Source: Paracentrotus lividus
Taxonomy: Eukaryota > Echinodermata > Echinoidea > Camarodonta > Echinidae
NCBI GenBank assembly: GCA_940671915.1
Contig: CALNVZ010002974.1
Location: 16,064,661 to 16,128,660 of the forward strand
Length of the DNA stretch: 64,000 nucleotides
Direction of reading: 5' to 3'
Below the pieces are notes generated by a model. The model was not told where the DNA came from. It saw only the letters and a program-made list of their open reading frames with translations, and made no database searches. This document shows, one piece after another, positions 1 through 13,714 of this stretch (position 1 is the first letter of the stretch; every line of letters begins with the position of its first letter). The position numbers and the translations under genes were made by a program.

Positions 1-35
1 GACGGACGGAAGGACGGACGGACGGACACACATAC
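1..35 (+). repeat. (GGAC)n microsatellite at window edge
   Basis: Repeated gacg units run into cacacatacacac. The following sequence (about 61-90) has gtcccc and ggggac as a partial hairpin. Confidence 0.7.
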
Positions 36-198
36 ACACGTACGGAGCCCGTTTCATAGTCCCCTGCTCGAACTCGTTCGGCGGGGACAAAAATTATGAA
101 ACAAAATAATCAAGTCAAAATTACAAATCGCAAATCATAATGTCACGGAGCAGTACATAAAATCAGGGGCAGATCTTGGTGGAGTGTAGGAAGTATAA

Positions 199-236
199 CC
201 CCCCCCCCCCCCAAAAAAAAAAAAAAAAAAAAAAAA
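199..236 (+). repeat. C14 run followed by A24 run
   Basis: Adjacent homopolymers. The exact length is likely unstable or assembly-limited. Confidence 0.9.
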
Positions 237-3200
237 GGGAGGGGAAAAAGACGTAGAAGAAGAAAACAAAAACTTTAGCAGGCCCATACATGCAGATTGG
301 CAGGGGGGGGGGCGCAAAGTGTTATATTCTGAAGAGTTTGAGGTCTCGACATGGAAGAAAACACTTTTTTCAAACTGTCAGGGGGTGGACCCGCTAGCTG
401 CCCCGGCGCACAGCGCCGGGCGCAGCTAGTTCTTAAATAATCCATTAACCCACTCGCCCTCAATCCTTCAGCTTACTTCTCAAACCACCCTTTCATTCTC
501 CCCAAAACCCTCTCCACAAACTACCTGAAACTGCCCGTCCGTCCTTAAATTATGAGCCAGAGCCTATGAGTTTGAAAGGGTTAAGTTTGTTAAGAGCTGG
601 AAAGTCTCTATAATATGAGTCCAATGCCCTTCTGGTTCTTAAAAGACGGTTCATTCAATGTGGAATGAATTTATTGTTCCTGCCTAAAGCTATGGCTTTA
701 TAATCAGGATAATTTGTCGCCCAATTTCCTGTTATTCTTTCCGGGCTATAATCAAAGATAATTTGATCATTAGGCCTACTCAATGTCCAAACTGGAATAC
801 ACTTCGGACTGCTCAGATATATGGATGGCTAAAGTTATATCATTTAGGGCCTATACACCTACTACATTGTGTAGAATATTTGGTCCTTTCAATAATTTTT
901 TTTTAAAGCAACAAAGAAAGAAAAAAAATTAATTGCATAAGTAGGATGGAAATAAGGCAGGGGGGGGGGCTGTTTAGTCTGAAGAACCATCAGTATTACA
1001 AAACTTGAACGCTACAGAGCTTGTGTGCTTTCCACCTAATTAAATTCACAGGCGCCTCACAATGTGAAGCAAGATCTAACACGGTGGAAGGAGGACGGCA
1101 GCAGATTGCCGTTGCAGCAGGTAGCAGATGGATATAACTTAGTTAAATTGTCCCTCTCCATTCGCAGAAAACTGCAACCTGTAAGAGCCTCCGAGGCAAT
1201 TATACCGCTCGCGCCGGAGACAGAAGATAAGTTACGAATTGAAGATAGAAGCCCCTCTCCATCATCATCTATTTATATCCTATGACTCACATTATACCTA
1301 CATTGTACATACATCCAACGTGGAGCCTCTCATAGGCAGCATCTCGTTTCCAGTCACCAGGCGACAACGATGATGGTCAACGATACAGAACCAGACCTGG
1401 TATTGACCTTTGACATTTGTTCTGTGAAACCTAACTTATACTAAAACAGGGTTTTGCATGGTAATGAGGTTGCTTCTATTTCTACTCTAAATAGCTCTTA
1501 TAGGTCTTATATTCTACACTTTAACTCTAAACTAAAGTAAAACCTAACTAAAATACCAATATAAAACCTTTCAAATAATTAAATTTACTATTCATTAATA
1601 GTAACAGTGAGTCCCCCAAGTGTTCAATTAATACCTCTTCAGCATCAGATTAATCCCTACTTCCTATCACACAGGAACAACCTCAACTACCTCAACCACC
1701 CCCTCCCCGCTAAAAAGGAAATTACACAAAGGACAGTTAAAGCACGAACACTTTACATGAAAGGGGGCGTAAAATTGAATAACAAGCGTTAGCACGGATT
1801 AGGATGAGAAAGGAAACATCACTCATCAGCACTACCACAAACATTGCATTTCATCAAACTTCAAAGTTCATTTAAAAGTTACAGCAAGTTCACCCATTCC
1901 GAGTACAAACTAACACATAAATTCACAAATCTAAATTGGTGAATTGCGAATATCACTGAACTACAATTACATATTCATTGGTTATACATGTATGTCTCTT
2001 GTCATACTTTATTCTTGAAATTATGCATATGTTCACGTATCATAATTTTTGATAATGAATGTGAATTCATAAACCTTGGCCCTGGGACAAATATGAAATA
2101 TCCTATAAGTGCCTATTTAAGGACAATGTACTGTACTATGTATTTGACCAGAATTTAGATGAATAAGTTTGCTGCTAAACTGCACAAATATAATCACTTG
2201 TCTGACTAAAGGTTCATCAATGCTACACAATACAGTCCCATTAAAAATAAAAAATAAATACCCTCATTAACATTGAATGGAATAGTTAATCATGCCACTA
2301 GGCATTTTTGTTGTTGATACATTCAATATTTATCTATGATATTCCATATAAAGATTCTATCTTCAGCAACAATTTGTAAAGCAATTCATGAATTACGTAG
2401 ATATTTGCTTCAGTAACTTTATTTAATCAAATTCTTAGTGTGTTTATATCCTCAAACTCATTCCAATACCCTTCTTCTTTGCAAAATTTTTCAGTTATTA
2501 ATGACTCAAAAGTCAGCGGCGTATGATATATGAAATCCTTATTCTCTAATGCACAGAGATCTCTTCGCTACATACCCTCATGACCAATGCATATGGCCGC
2601 ACATGTCATGGTTGTGGAAAATGCGTACATGTCCAAAAAATTGTACAAATGTACATTGTCACAATCAACATCTCTAGTTCTAGTAGTAAGTCAGACAGTG
2701 TATAAAAGTATATATATATTGAAAGCAGAGATTGAAAGGAGGATATTAACATATTTTTTGTGCCTTTTTAAGGTGATTGTCATAAAAGCTATACAGAGTG
2801 TTACAGGAAAAATTGGTTTGAAAAACTTCACAAATTTACGCGCGCGAATAATTTTCTTAATCTTTTCACCAAATGAAATGAATCATCCGTGGATTGCATG
2901 ATGTACATATAGACGCTAGTGCTTCTAAAAAAATACTAAACTTGTAGTACAAAATTATATTTCAACCGCACGGTAAATGGGTGTCAAAAAAGAAGAAAAA
3001 ATAGTGCAAAAAATGGCATGAAATCCTGTCCTTTTACACTTGGATCTACAACTCAAACGAAGTTTATTGCAAGTACTATGTTCCACTTTAATTGGTGTTT
3101 TACATGCATGCAAAGAAAATGGCTGAAAAAAATGACCCAATTATTGTTATAAAATGCATGTGAACAATGTTTGATGCCTGCCAATGCATTGTCTCATGAG

Positions 3201-4113
3201 GATGTGTGAATTAAGTTGTGTTTATTGATTAATTAATTGATTAGATTACTTTGAAAAATCTTCTTCACATTTATCTAGAACCACATAAATTCCCAGAGAA
3301 TGATATATTCACTTCAACCCATAAGACCAACTGGCTGCAAAGATATACGCAGCAAACAATAAGAAATTAACAAAAGTGGGAATTCCCTATGCTTTTAACA
3401 CGTGCCTCGACCGTAGGATCCTCCACCGTAGGATCCTCCACCCCTTACCCTACTCCACTAAAAGTATCTTTGTATTAAAAGCTATGAGCATAGCGAAGCT
3501 GAAACTTACAACATTAGCCTATAAATTTATCTACAATATGAATATTGCCAGGCTTATGACTGTACATCATTTTCTGCTAATGTGAAAAAATGTGATAATT
3601 TTCCCTCCAAAATGTAACGCCTCCACCCTTTTACAATACCCCAACTTGTGACACATGGCCATATTTACATGTGACACATTATTAATCTCATCCATTTTAC
3701 CAGTACTGAAGAAAGTGAACATTTCTTTTCAAAGAAAACTGAAAGATACCAACAAAAAGTGTAATCCAGCCCAGTTGGAAATAAAACTCAGTTTATTGTT
3801 AACTTATTAATAGATCTAAATAATAATTATTTAAGGATTTGTATTTATAAACTGTAATATCAGTATAGAGTCAACAACCTGTATTCAACATTGCTCTTAG
3901 AATAAAGTTTGTGGAATTATATACCCACCTTATCATTTCCATATTGCTTTTAAAGTTCAAGAAAAAAAGCTGTTTGGTGACTAAATCAATCCCCAACAAT
4001 TTCTTTCCTAGCAGTTATTCACTATATTCAAACAGATGACTACTATTGTGAAACTTGAGATATACGTTTTTCAAGTATGTCCAAACCAAATTTCAAGAGG
4101 TTAAAATACTTAC
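237..4113. other. AT-rich non-coding stretch
   Basis: No recognised gene. A short plus-strand frame at 1064-1285 has a somewhat protein-like composition but no splice support or family match. Small homopolymers are scattered through the stretch. A 15-bp tandem pair (cgtaggatcctccac) sits at about 3411. Confidence 0.5.
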
Positions 4114-4148
4114 TCTTTGTAGCAATTGGCATGATTATTTCTTTATCC
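4114..4148 (-). CDS. Possible 35-bp minus-strand microexon
   Basis: On the minus strand a very strong acceptor (long T tract ending ttttttttcacag) is followed 35 bp later by a consensus donor (AGA|GTAAGT). One frame is open, reading DKEIIMPIATK. The other two frames hit TAA at once. Its required entry phase (2) does not follow directly from the exit phase of the 13319-13383 candidate, so at least one further exon would be needed if they belong together. Short spans with good splice signals occur by chance in 60 kb. Confidence 0.2.
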
Positions 4149-5296
4149 CTGTGAAAAAAAATATAAAACTTCCTCAAACTCTATGTGAAGATATCCTGAA
4201 AGAGTTCCTATTCCAAAGACAGGGAAATCAATTATATCTGTCCACGACCCAGATCGTGCGATTTATATCTCTACTAGTTGTTGACAAATCAAAACAAATT
4301 TGTCGTTTCCTTCATAAGTGTGCACCCCGGTGTCATGACAGCTAGCGGCAAGGCATGCAGTTCCTAAACAAGTCAGAGGTGTTACAGGCACTGCCAGAAC
4401 AGCGGAACTTCGCAACGACAGACTAGGCCTCTGCTAATTATTATGTCATGAACGGAATCAGATTGATGTAATTATTTCCCCCTTCTTCAGTATAAGGGTA
4501 AGACTAGTAGAGCTGGTCACAGACGAATACGATAAAATAGTACTAGTAGATGTCTGTGATTTAATCTCCCCTTATATGCAGCTCAATGATTTGAAGAGTA
4601 ATGAATATGATAACAGGTTGTATTAAAGACAAGAAAATGGTACGTCTGGAAAGTAATCGTGCATTCCAACAGACGGAAAGAGTTGACTCATCCTCGCAGC
4701 TCACACTTAAACCGCAAAACAGAGGGAGCCTCAATGATTTCCAATCCTGTTTTATCGAAGTCACGGGTTGAAACTCTTTAAATCTCAGCTGTTCATTGGC
4801 AACTTGACAATGGCACTCCGTTGGGCTCATGACTAAAAGAGGTTCATTGACGAGAGTATCATGGGTTTCTTTCATCAATAGCAACACACATTGATAAACA
4901 ATCGATTGAAGTGTCCGGAAATCCCCCACATAAAGCCACTCTTCTGCTACAATGATACTGTATTTTCAGAGCGAGAAAGTTATCAAACTGCATGAAATGA
5001 TATGGGTGAAGGTCCTTCTCGCTGTGTCTAGACAATGTTTGACTGAAGTCAGTCAGGCAGTGAGCTGCGTTGAGGAAACAAGAGGACAGGAATATAAAGC
5101 TCCGTAGCAGGAAACAAAGTAGTCTGCCCTTCTCATCGAATAATTCTTTCCCATGATAATGAAACAAGTGAACATAGAGGAAACCATTTCCATATTGAAC
5201 TAGAGCTACACGTACACAGTAACCTTTCACATCACAATAATAAAAGCCCCTTTTTCAGATAATATACAACAATCAGTACAATACAACAGTGAAAAA

Positions 5297-5480
5297 GAGT
5301 TATAAGATACAAGATACAAGATACAAGATACAAGATTCTTTATTGGTCCATGCAAATACATAGAAATGTGACTTCCAATGGCTTTTTCAACAAGGGTTAC
5401 AGGACATATAAATAAATAAAACAATATGAAAATATGATATAAACATAAAATATAACCAACAGAAGCAATCAAAGCATTGA
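5297..5480 (-). mobile_element. LINE 3' tail with (TTGTATC)n repeat
   Basis: On the minus strand the sequence runs into CCAATAAAGAATCTTGTATC followed by three more copies of the 7-mer. A polyadenylation-like AATAAAG directly before a short tandem tail resembles the end of the LINE at 42945-43570, though the repeat unit differs. No coding remnant was recognised upstream, so only the 3' UTR and tail are called. The upstream border is arbitrary. Confidence 0.45.
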
Positions 5481-8159
5481 CTGGTCCTAGTTAGAATATG
5501 TTTATAATTTGGATAATTATTACATGATAGTTAAGCTGGACAAATGACGACTTATTACTTCGGAAACTAATTACCTCTTTCTTAAGCCCCCCCCCCCCGT
5601 CCCCCCCCTCCCCCCCCCCCCTCCCCCCCCCATCGAGTCCACGTGACTGGTAATAATCAGTAATAATATTGTTTAGGTAAAATTGCGTGTTCAGCAGTAA
5701 ATGTTTAGTTGATGCCTCTATTACGGAAAGGGAGGAGTATCGGTATTGTATTTCTTCTGTGGTTATTTAGGCACCCAATAAGAAAAGGTGGTTTCCGTTA
5801 CCGCATCCTCTGGTTGAAAGTAAAACATTAATCTTCCCATTGACAATGCAAAGAGCCCATACAGGAAATGGTTTGTAATAATAGCACAATCCAGACAAGA
5901 CACTATAAAAAGACTTAAAAGACAAGTACCATAACTCTTAAACATGGAGGGAGGATTTAATCAAATGTCATCCCTTCCCCCGACTGCCCCTCAAGCTTCT
6001 TGAATGAGTTGACGTCAAAACAGAGATAGTCCTTGCGTTGCTCCTCAGCAGACAGGAATCTAGAATTAGTTCGGCCCCTACAAAAGTTAACTCAATATAA
6101 ATGATAATGCTGAACTTTAAAGTTGGGGTATGCGCACTTTTAAAGCCACATTGCAAGGTGCATGTTGTGCAATTTTGTGGCTTATGAAAGGGAAAGTATT
6201 GCTTTTCACCCACCCACTCTATCTCTCACTTATTTCTATTTCTATCTATCCATACTCTCTCCACACATTTTAAAAGTCTCTTAGGTCTTCCTCTAGCTTT
6301 CTTTCTCGCACTCTTTCTTCTCTTCTTATTACATCTCTTTATCTCTCTCTGTTTATTTTTATTTCTATCTTTTGAGGGAAAGAAATACTACAGAATATAA
6401 GGACAATATTTTCAGAGTTAGAGGTCTCCTACACAGTGCTTTATAGTATTTTCACATCTTCACAAGATCTTTAGAGAAAAATATGTTTCATAATTGAGAA
6501 GATAGATTTGGATATAAAACCATTCAAATGTTTTGCATTCCTCATTAAAAGGCAAATCTCTGAGTACACTAGCATCGACTTACAACCATTACAAAGCTAA
6601 CTGATATATTCACAAGATTAAAGTCAGATCGTGTTTGCAATATATTTACCACAAATTCTGCGTACACACTCAAAGGCTCAATATCATCGTCTAACTAACC
6701 CATTGTAAATCTATTTGTATGATACCATCATGTGATGTCCATCATTGATAGAATTACAGATGTTTGAATAATGGGAAGAAAGGGATTGCAAGAGAGTTTG
6801 TTTCATTTATTTTATTTAATATCTTATTCAACAATACCCAGAAGTGTCTTCCAAGCTTGCTTTTCAGGTCAATATCTTACTAATGTGACATCGCCATGGC
6901 AACCCATACTAACGTAAGCTCATTATCTGTTTTGAGCCAAGCTAGATGGGAGCTTGTAGGGACACCTGGGAGACTAATATATTTCATTCATATGAAATAT
7001 TCTTTATCATCCATCTGAATTAATTTACATAAGGAATTTTTTTGAATTTTAGAAAAACAAACTATCAATGATACATCATCTTAAAAGATGATATTTGAAA
7101 TGTTATTGGTATTCCATAATTCATTTCTCATACAGGTAGCTCCAATAAATGAAATTGTAAAACCTTAAAGTAATATCAATAAAATACAAACAATATACAA
7201 ATTTTGTTTCTTAGGGGCATTTTCACAGACAAATGTCACAATTTCATATTACAGTGTGCTGATAGCAAGAAGGGTGTTATCTCCTATACTTTTAACACAG
7301 ACATTTCATGTCCTTAAGACTATCAACAGACAATCCAATTACAGAAAGATGAGACAACCCCTACAGCTATACTGAGGTTATATACACCACATTTACAAAA
7401 ATGTACCAGACAAAAAAGAAAAACAAATGACATAAGAATTTTAGAATTCCTCCATATTTCAAAACTCCTATTAAAATTGAAAAGAGCTCTCCATGGAACG
7501 TGTATGAAATTAGATTCCCTATAAATGTCTAGTTTCCATGGCAACAACACAAATATAGGTAGTGTTTCACTAAGAGAAATTCCCACTTCACCTCTTCATT
7601 TCGCTCAATTTTCTTTATTGACATTTGAGAACTGTATATATTTGTTCGTGTTGGGTTTACACTAAAAAGTTTGTCAACCAATTTAACAGACGTGGGTAAA
7701 TTAAATGCAGGCTACCGGTACTTTAAATCTTTTTCCTTCCTAACTTCAAGCCAACATTTATGTCCTCTCTAATATCTTCCTCCCATTCTCTTTCTTCCTC
7801 ATCTCTTTTTCATACAATGCTTATAATCCAAATGTCAACCTACTTTCTCCCACTTTTCCTAGGGCAAAACCACTTAATACCACTTCCATCCCAACTTAAC
7901 ACCTCAGGATTGTAACAATGGCAAAGAGACACACGGGGGAAGTGATACCCGTCATAAACTTTACTGACATTTTCAGAAATAAAGAACGTTGGGATATGGA
8001 GTAGAGATATGACAAAGCTTCAAGTAGTTTTGTCTTTGACAGAACATCATGTGACATATTATACATATTACTTATGAAAAATATCTAAAACAGAATGCTA
8101 CATCAAATGTCAGAAGTAAGTTTAATTCCTTTGATAATGATATGAGCATAAACTATGTT
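5481..8159. other. Non-coding stretch with C-rich tract
   Basis: A C-rich low-complexity tract lies at about 5587-5630 and a T/C-rich stretch at about 6215-6365. Otherwise nothing recognised on either strand. Confidence 0.5.
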
Positions 8160-8375
8160 ATATTCTGTCGTCTCCGCGACAGAATAGAAATTTCGTCTCC
8201 ACGACGGATAAATAGTATTAGAGACATCTCCGAGACGTCTCCTGAATTTCGGAGACAGATTTTTTTCACAAATTTCGTGGAGACGTCTCAGAGACGTCTC
8301 TATACTATTTATCCGTCGCGGAGACGAAATTTCTTTTCTGTCACGGAGACGTCTCCGCGAAGTGAAATAGCACCC
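8160..8375. mobile_element. Left-truncated copy of the GAGACGTCTC MITE
   Basis: Shares with 37397-37736 the blocks gacggataaatagtatt, gagacgtctc and the right end cgaagtgaaatagcaccc followed by TTA. The outer 20-25 bp expected on the left are missing, so the left border is approximate. The open frame spanning it is a by-product of the repeat. Confidence 0.6.
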
Positions 8376-8532
8376 TTAGCAAAACGATTGAAAGGTTTTT
8401 TTTAAAGAATTCACCATTATACAAGCTTGGAATTGAAACAACTGCCATAAAGGGAAAACATACTCAACCCAGCCAACTGTTCTTACTCTTCCACAGTTCA
8501 TGTTCCACATTTTTAAATAACTATACCCTAAA

Positions 8533-8571
<39 letters not shown>

Positions 8572-8574
8572 AAG
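8533..8574 (+). repeat. (GA)n microsatellite
   Basis: Nearly pure AG dinucleotides over about 42 bp. Confidence 0.9.
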
Positions 8575-9159
8575 ATAAGCCATGTGTATCAATTATGTTG
8601 AATCTCTGTTTACAAAAAAACACCATCAGCTCATGATGTAATGACTTGTTATTCTAATACCCTACTTCAATTACTATTTTCTTTTGAAAAGTCTGGAAGC
8701 CAACAAAATTTTGACTGCATGGGACTGGAAGGTCGTAACTGAGGGATACTAATTAGCATGTCGACCCTCTTCATCCGGCATAGGATATGAAGAGGAAGCT
8801 TCATTGGATCTTCTTTCGATCCATCTTCATGCCCCAGTCACATCTACTGAATGGGCACTAAAACCAAACAAGTAATAACAGTACACGGTGTACATTGGAT
8901 GGATATGTGTCTGCTGATATGGAGTTGGTGTGTCTGAGGTATTAATATGAAACCATACCTCTAGAGTTGTCAATCTTCTCAATTAGGAGAGCTTATGCTA
9001 CTAATACATAGAAGTAAAGAATCACCATCTCTTGCAAGCGGAAGACAATGTTCAGTAGACTTGCATGATGATTTCAAAGGAGTAGTTTCTGTCTTTGCTA
9101 TATATAAATAATCCTTCAAAATTCTTCTTCATATTTTATTTTTATGGTACACTTATATT

Positions 9160-9262
9160 ATATTTAGATCATAATTAGTTAACACTAAAAGCGCTTAGAA
9201 ACACCAAGGTGGATATATGTATTAAGCGCTATATAAATGTAACTATTATTATTATTATTATT
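9160..9262 (+). mobile_element. LINE-like 3' end with (ATT)n tail
   Basis: The sequence contains a small inverted repeat (agcgctta ... taagcgct) followed by atataaatgtaactattatt and further ATT units. The same signature, gcgctatacaaa followed by (TTA)n, closes the LINE fragment at 62046-62200, whose coding end is recognisable. The element is therefore called by similarity of its terminus. Its 5' extent is unknown. Confidence 0.45.
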
Positions 9263-10636
9263 TCATATTGCAAAGATATGTTGGATTTGCCCATTTATAT
9301 CATCAATGTATCTTGTCCTTGCGACACTCCTCATGTAATCGCCTGAGTAGGCAGCCAAACATTGCATGCTGCTGGACGTGCACTTGCAAAACCATGCACG
9401 AGCAGTTGGGTCCACAGCACAAGGAAGGCTTCAAAGAGTAGAGTATTTTGATAAATGTAAAACAATCTCTCTCTCTCTTTCGCATTGCTTAGTCAACACA
9501 TTAATGTTATACGTGAAGCACATTCTTCTCTTCACTATCCTACATCATACAGACAGCATCTGTCAACAGTGCTTTCATTTGCATAAGAACATACAGCTGT
9601 ACATACATGGAATAACACAGACGGGACTGCCTCCCCCCCCCCTCCAGTTGCCCCCTGCTTACGCTTGATAACTGGAACTATACATGTGGGGCAGCTTTTG
9701 CCAAATGTATTCTTTAAAGAACTCTAACAATAAAACCACAAATCTGAAGATTAGATCATAGATAGTTGAAAATCTTCTTAACTGAGAGTTACCAATGACT
9801 GACTGCGTTCGAGGGTAGTGATGAGGGTATCTTATTCTGTGAATGATCAGTCATTACCTTGTTGAGTTCATCACCAATTTCTCATTAGTCGAGGAGATTA
9901 AGGGATCTAGACATACTTAATCTCTTACTTACCTAGAAGTTTGAACTCTCTTTCAACTTTCTAAATATGTATGCCCTCTACAGATATTACAGTCGGCAGA
10001 TTGTGACAACCATATTTTGGAAGTTCCAAGCCAGGGATACAAACCCCCATTTATTTACAAACCTCCATGGTTCTTAGTACACCAAAAGATCTTCTAAATA
10101 CATTTAGAGTCTTGTGCTAGACAGCTAAAAAAAAATAGCTCTCTGTATCAATATGAATCTTCTTTTATAATAGCAGCCACCTGATAAGCAGATAAAACAT
10201 ATTTTGAATTCATCTAGAATTCCCCAGCTGCAATTTTCCTGAAATAGTCACACGCTCTCGTGATGACTCATGTAGCACTTAATATTTACATAAATACATC
10301 AGAAAAACCTCTCTCTTGGAATTCCACCTTGCCAAGCCAGACAAAATGCAAATGTTGACACAATTCTTTATTTTAAATGGAGCACAGAGGAGTAGATGAG
10401 CGGGCATTGGGACAATAAATATAATTGATGTTACTCGTCTTTGATGTTTTCTCCTTTTACTTTATCATATCTTATCATCAGATCCACATTTCAAGAATAA
10501 AGAAACAAATTAAGAATGGACTATTTATTGATACCAGTTGCAAAAATCATATCTAACAGATTTAGTTTATAACGTTTTATTTAGAATTACTTAACCTGTG
10601 GAGGTTAATTGCTGAATAATTATTACTTTTGTTCTA

Positions 10637-11287
10637 CAGTGTGTCCCAAAAAGAACTATACACTTTTGAAATGGCTACCAAATAAAAAATATAAGATTCT
10701 TGGATAAAAGGTTTGTATGTATTTAAGACTCATATCCTCAACTATCATTATGACACCAAAAATTCCGAAAATAACGCATGCTTCAGTGAGTAATGCCCAC
10801 TTTTGTAAAGGACACAAAAATTATACCCTGCGCAGGAATTCACTATTCATTTTACACCTGGTTATGGAACGCCATGAATGAGTCAAAATTAACGATGGAA
10901 TAAATCAGCCAACAGAGTCAAAGATAAACCAAAAGTCAGAAAAAACAATTAATATTATGCAAAAATGTTATGTTTCACCATTTGTTTTCATATCATTGAT
11001 TTATGCTTTGACTTCAATTTATGTTTGTCTTTGTTGGCCGATCGATTCCATCATTAATTTTGACTCCTTCATGGCGTTCCATAACCAGGTGCAAAATGAA
11101 TAGTGAATTATTTTTATGTCCTTTACAAAAGTGGGCATTACTCACTGAAGCATGGGTTATTTTCGGAATATTTTGTGTCATAATGATAGTTCAGGATATG
11201 AGCCTTCTATACATAAGACGCAAGAATCATATATTTTTCTATTTAGTAGCTATTTGAAAAGTGTATAGTTCTTTTTGGGACGCACTG
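10637..11287. mobile_element. Palindromic mariner-type MITE (651 bp)
   Basis: TA target duplication (10635-10636, 11288-11289) flanks ends CAGTGTGTCCCAAAAAG and its near-perfect complement. Almost the whole element is an inverted repeat: for example cacctggttatggaacgcc near 10855 reappears inverted near 11085, and the centre is a short AT stretch. This fold-back structure fits a Tc1/mariner-derived MITE. Open frames inside it are artefacts of the repeat. Confidence 0.8.
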
Positions 11288-13318
11288 TATATGCAAGGCT
11301 ACTTAATCTCTTCCTATTAATAGAGAGTCAGAAAATCGAACATCTTATTACAAAAATGGCAGCAACGCATAAATTTGATAAAATACAATCATTTTTGTTT
11401 TACTTGAAAAGTATACACTGTTTGCATTGCCATTGATACAATAAGTAACTTGACTGCCTTTTTCTTACATATTCCATTTGAAGTAGTGTAGGTATGACAA
11501 TATATCTTTGATAACCTTTCAGACAGCAACCCAGCACGTGAGGTGAAAGATATGAAAACCATAACCTGCCAAACGTAACTAACAAAGAGGTAGACAAGGC
11601 AACTATTATCATCCTTGAATCACATGTAAGAAATCAAATATGGGACACCATTTTGAACCATCCTGACATAAACATCAGGATAGGTAGAGCAGATGGGTTG
11701 GTAGAATCGTCTTCATTGAATGTACTAATGAGCATCTCAGATGACAGGGGTTTTAATGCCTCACTTAGTACATAGCGACAGAAGGACATTGTATACTAGA
11801 CTCATGGCTCCACAAGAGGAATATGGAATTAACATCACACTACATTATTAAATTATGACAACACTAAAAGTTGTTGCTTCTTTTTACTTTATTTTCTTTC
11901 TTTTTTTCCCTCATGGGGTGGGGAGGGTGAGGGGTAACCGCCTATGTTCAGCTTCGTAAATCTATTAGTCAAACTTCAACTCCTTGGTCTTAGTCAATAC
12001 ATCACAACAGTAAATATATTGTAAGTTTTATTCTCCATATGAAAAATTGACTCAAACTACACGTATCGAAAGGTTAATCCTCACTTCATGTACATGAACA
12101 TGTAAATATACATGTAGCTCCAACGGACCTGTTTGTACATTGTATGTGCCCTGTTATACTGTTCAAACAATATTCTTAATGCAGGATCATGTAAAACACA
12201 CAAAAATATGGAACTGCATTACAATTGTACTGAAATTGTAATCAGAAGACCCCCCTACAGCTTTGCACAATAGGCAATTTTTCCTTACATGTTGGAACTC
12301 ATTCATCTTGAAACTCATTAACCAGCGCAATTAATCATTCTTGTCATTCAAATCCTGCTCTATGATCCAATTCAGCTTTGTACTAATAGGAAATGCATGT
12401 ATTGAGGCAGAAGACAATATCCTGTGTTAGCATTAGAAAGTATTGGGGAAATCATAGCACTAGTCAGAGTTTCCAAGTATTCAATAATTTGGGTATTTGA
12501 ATATAAAACACCATGCTAGTTACTACCAATTCTAGACAATATTTCTCTTGAGAAGCAGAATGTTGTAAGCTTATTTACTTTAAATAACTAAAAAGACTTT
12601 AAGCTCTTGCAGTGGCTCTCAATATGAACATGTATTTTTTTTTAATTTCCAACAAATTTTAAAATGCCATCGCTAATTATACATCTATAAATTACTTCAG
12701 AATCAGAGCCATCATAAACACCATAACACATTTCTGATTGGTCATTACTGCACGTCAGGTGCTAGAAGAACATAGCATGGTATGACTCATTGTGGGACCT
12801 TGGAATGGGATATTTGGACAGCTGTAAGGAGCAGACATATAAGCAGGAATAGTGCATACATTTATTCATCAGACTGAAAAAGTACAATCAAGTCCAAGTC
12901 TTTGCTTAGTTATGCATACAAGTGTACATGTATCATCATATAAAGACACAATACTCATTCCGCATTGTCTAGCATTCATCTCCTGTTATACTCAAAATGT
13001 GATTGCTGCTTTGATTGTTAACAATAACACCTAGATATTATGGAATTGAGCTGTTTTATTACAAAAAGAACTTAACATTAATTTTTTTTAAAGTTTATTC
13101 ACTAAGCTGTGACTTTGAAGAGTGAATGAAAAAAGCTATTAGTATGAATTATTCATATGATCATGAAGGATAAGTGATTTGTAATACTTCATAACATTAC
13201 ATGTTCTTGTAATTTCATCATTATCCTGTAAGAAGTTGATTTTGCCCTCAGAAAATAAGTGTTCCAGCATGGAATGTAGACTATAAAATGTCTGGTTTCT
13301 TGCATGAAATTGCCTTAC

Positions 13319-13383
13319 CTTCAGCCATGGGTCAGTGCTTTCAGCTTTCCAAGAACTGCTACTATGAGTCTCATTTACACACC
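13319..13383 (-). CDS. Candidate minus-strand exon, possibly same gene as 26097-26225
   Basis: On the minus strand a donor (CTGAAG|GTAAGG) ends a frame that stays open through CVNETHSSSSWKAESTDPWL and beyond on the upstream side. The nearest acceptor (accgttag|gg) gives a 65-bp exon that starts with two bases of a split codon and ends in phase 0. The upstream phase fits the 26097-26225 exon, whose single trailing base would complete a Gly codon. The acceptor pyrimidine tract is mediocre and the frame also continues upstream through it, so the 5' border is uncertain. No family is recognised. Chance cannot be excluded for so short a segment. Confidence 0.3.
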
Positions 13384-13714
13384 CTAACGGTCCAAAACAA
13401 ATAGATTGCTTTATTAATTTCAGGAATTGTTATAATTAAGCTGTTGGAGACGAGCTGATTTGGCTACAACACACATTTCCCATAGACCTCAACCCAAATA
13501 TATTTGGGCTCAGTCCTCAATGGGTTAAAACTACATACATGTTTATATACAAATGTGTTGCATTGATTTATAAGCACACGTAACAAACAAGTCATGTAAC
13601 ATATATTTAGATAATTACTTCTCTCCCGTTCATCAAAATCAAGAAATACATTTTATGATGCTAGTCTTCACTGATAAACATACCATGAATCTGGAATCTC
13701 AGGAGTAGGTGATT

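Noticed and set aside
4561-5230. Two overlapping minus-strand open frames of about 122 codons
   Set aside because: The frames overlap each other, match no family I know, and have no convincing splice or start context. Probably chance in a slightly GC-richer segment.
8142-8405. Arg/Ser-rich open frame that could look like an SR protein
   Set aside because: It is generated by the GAGACGTCTC palindromic MITE.
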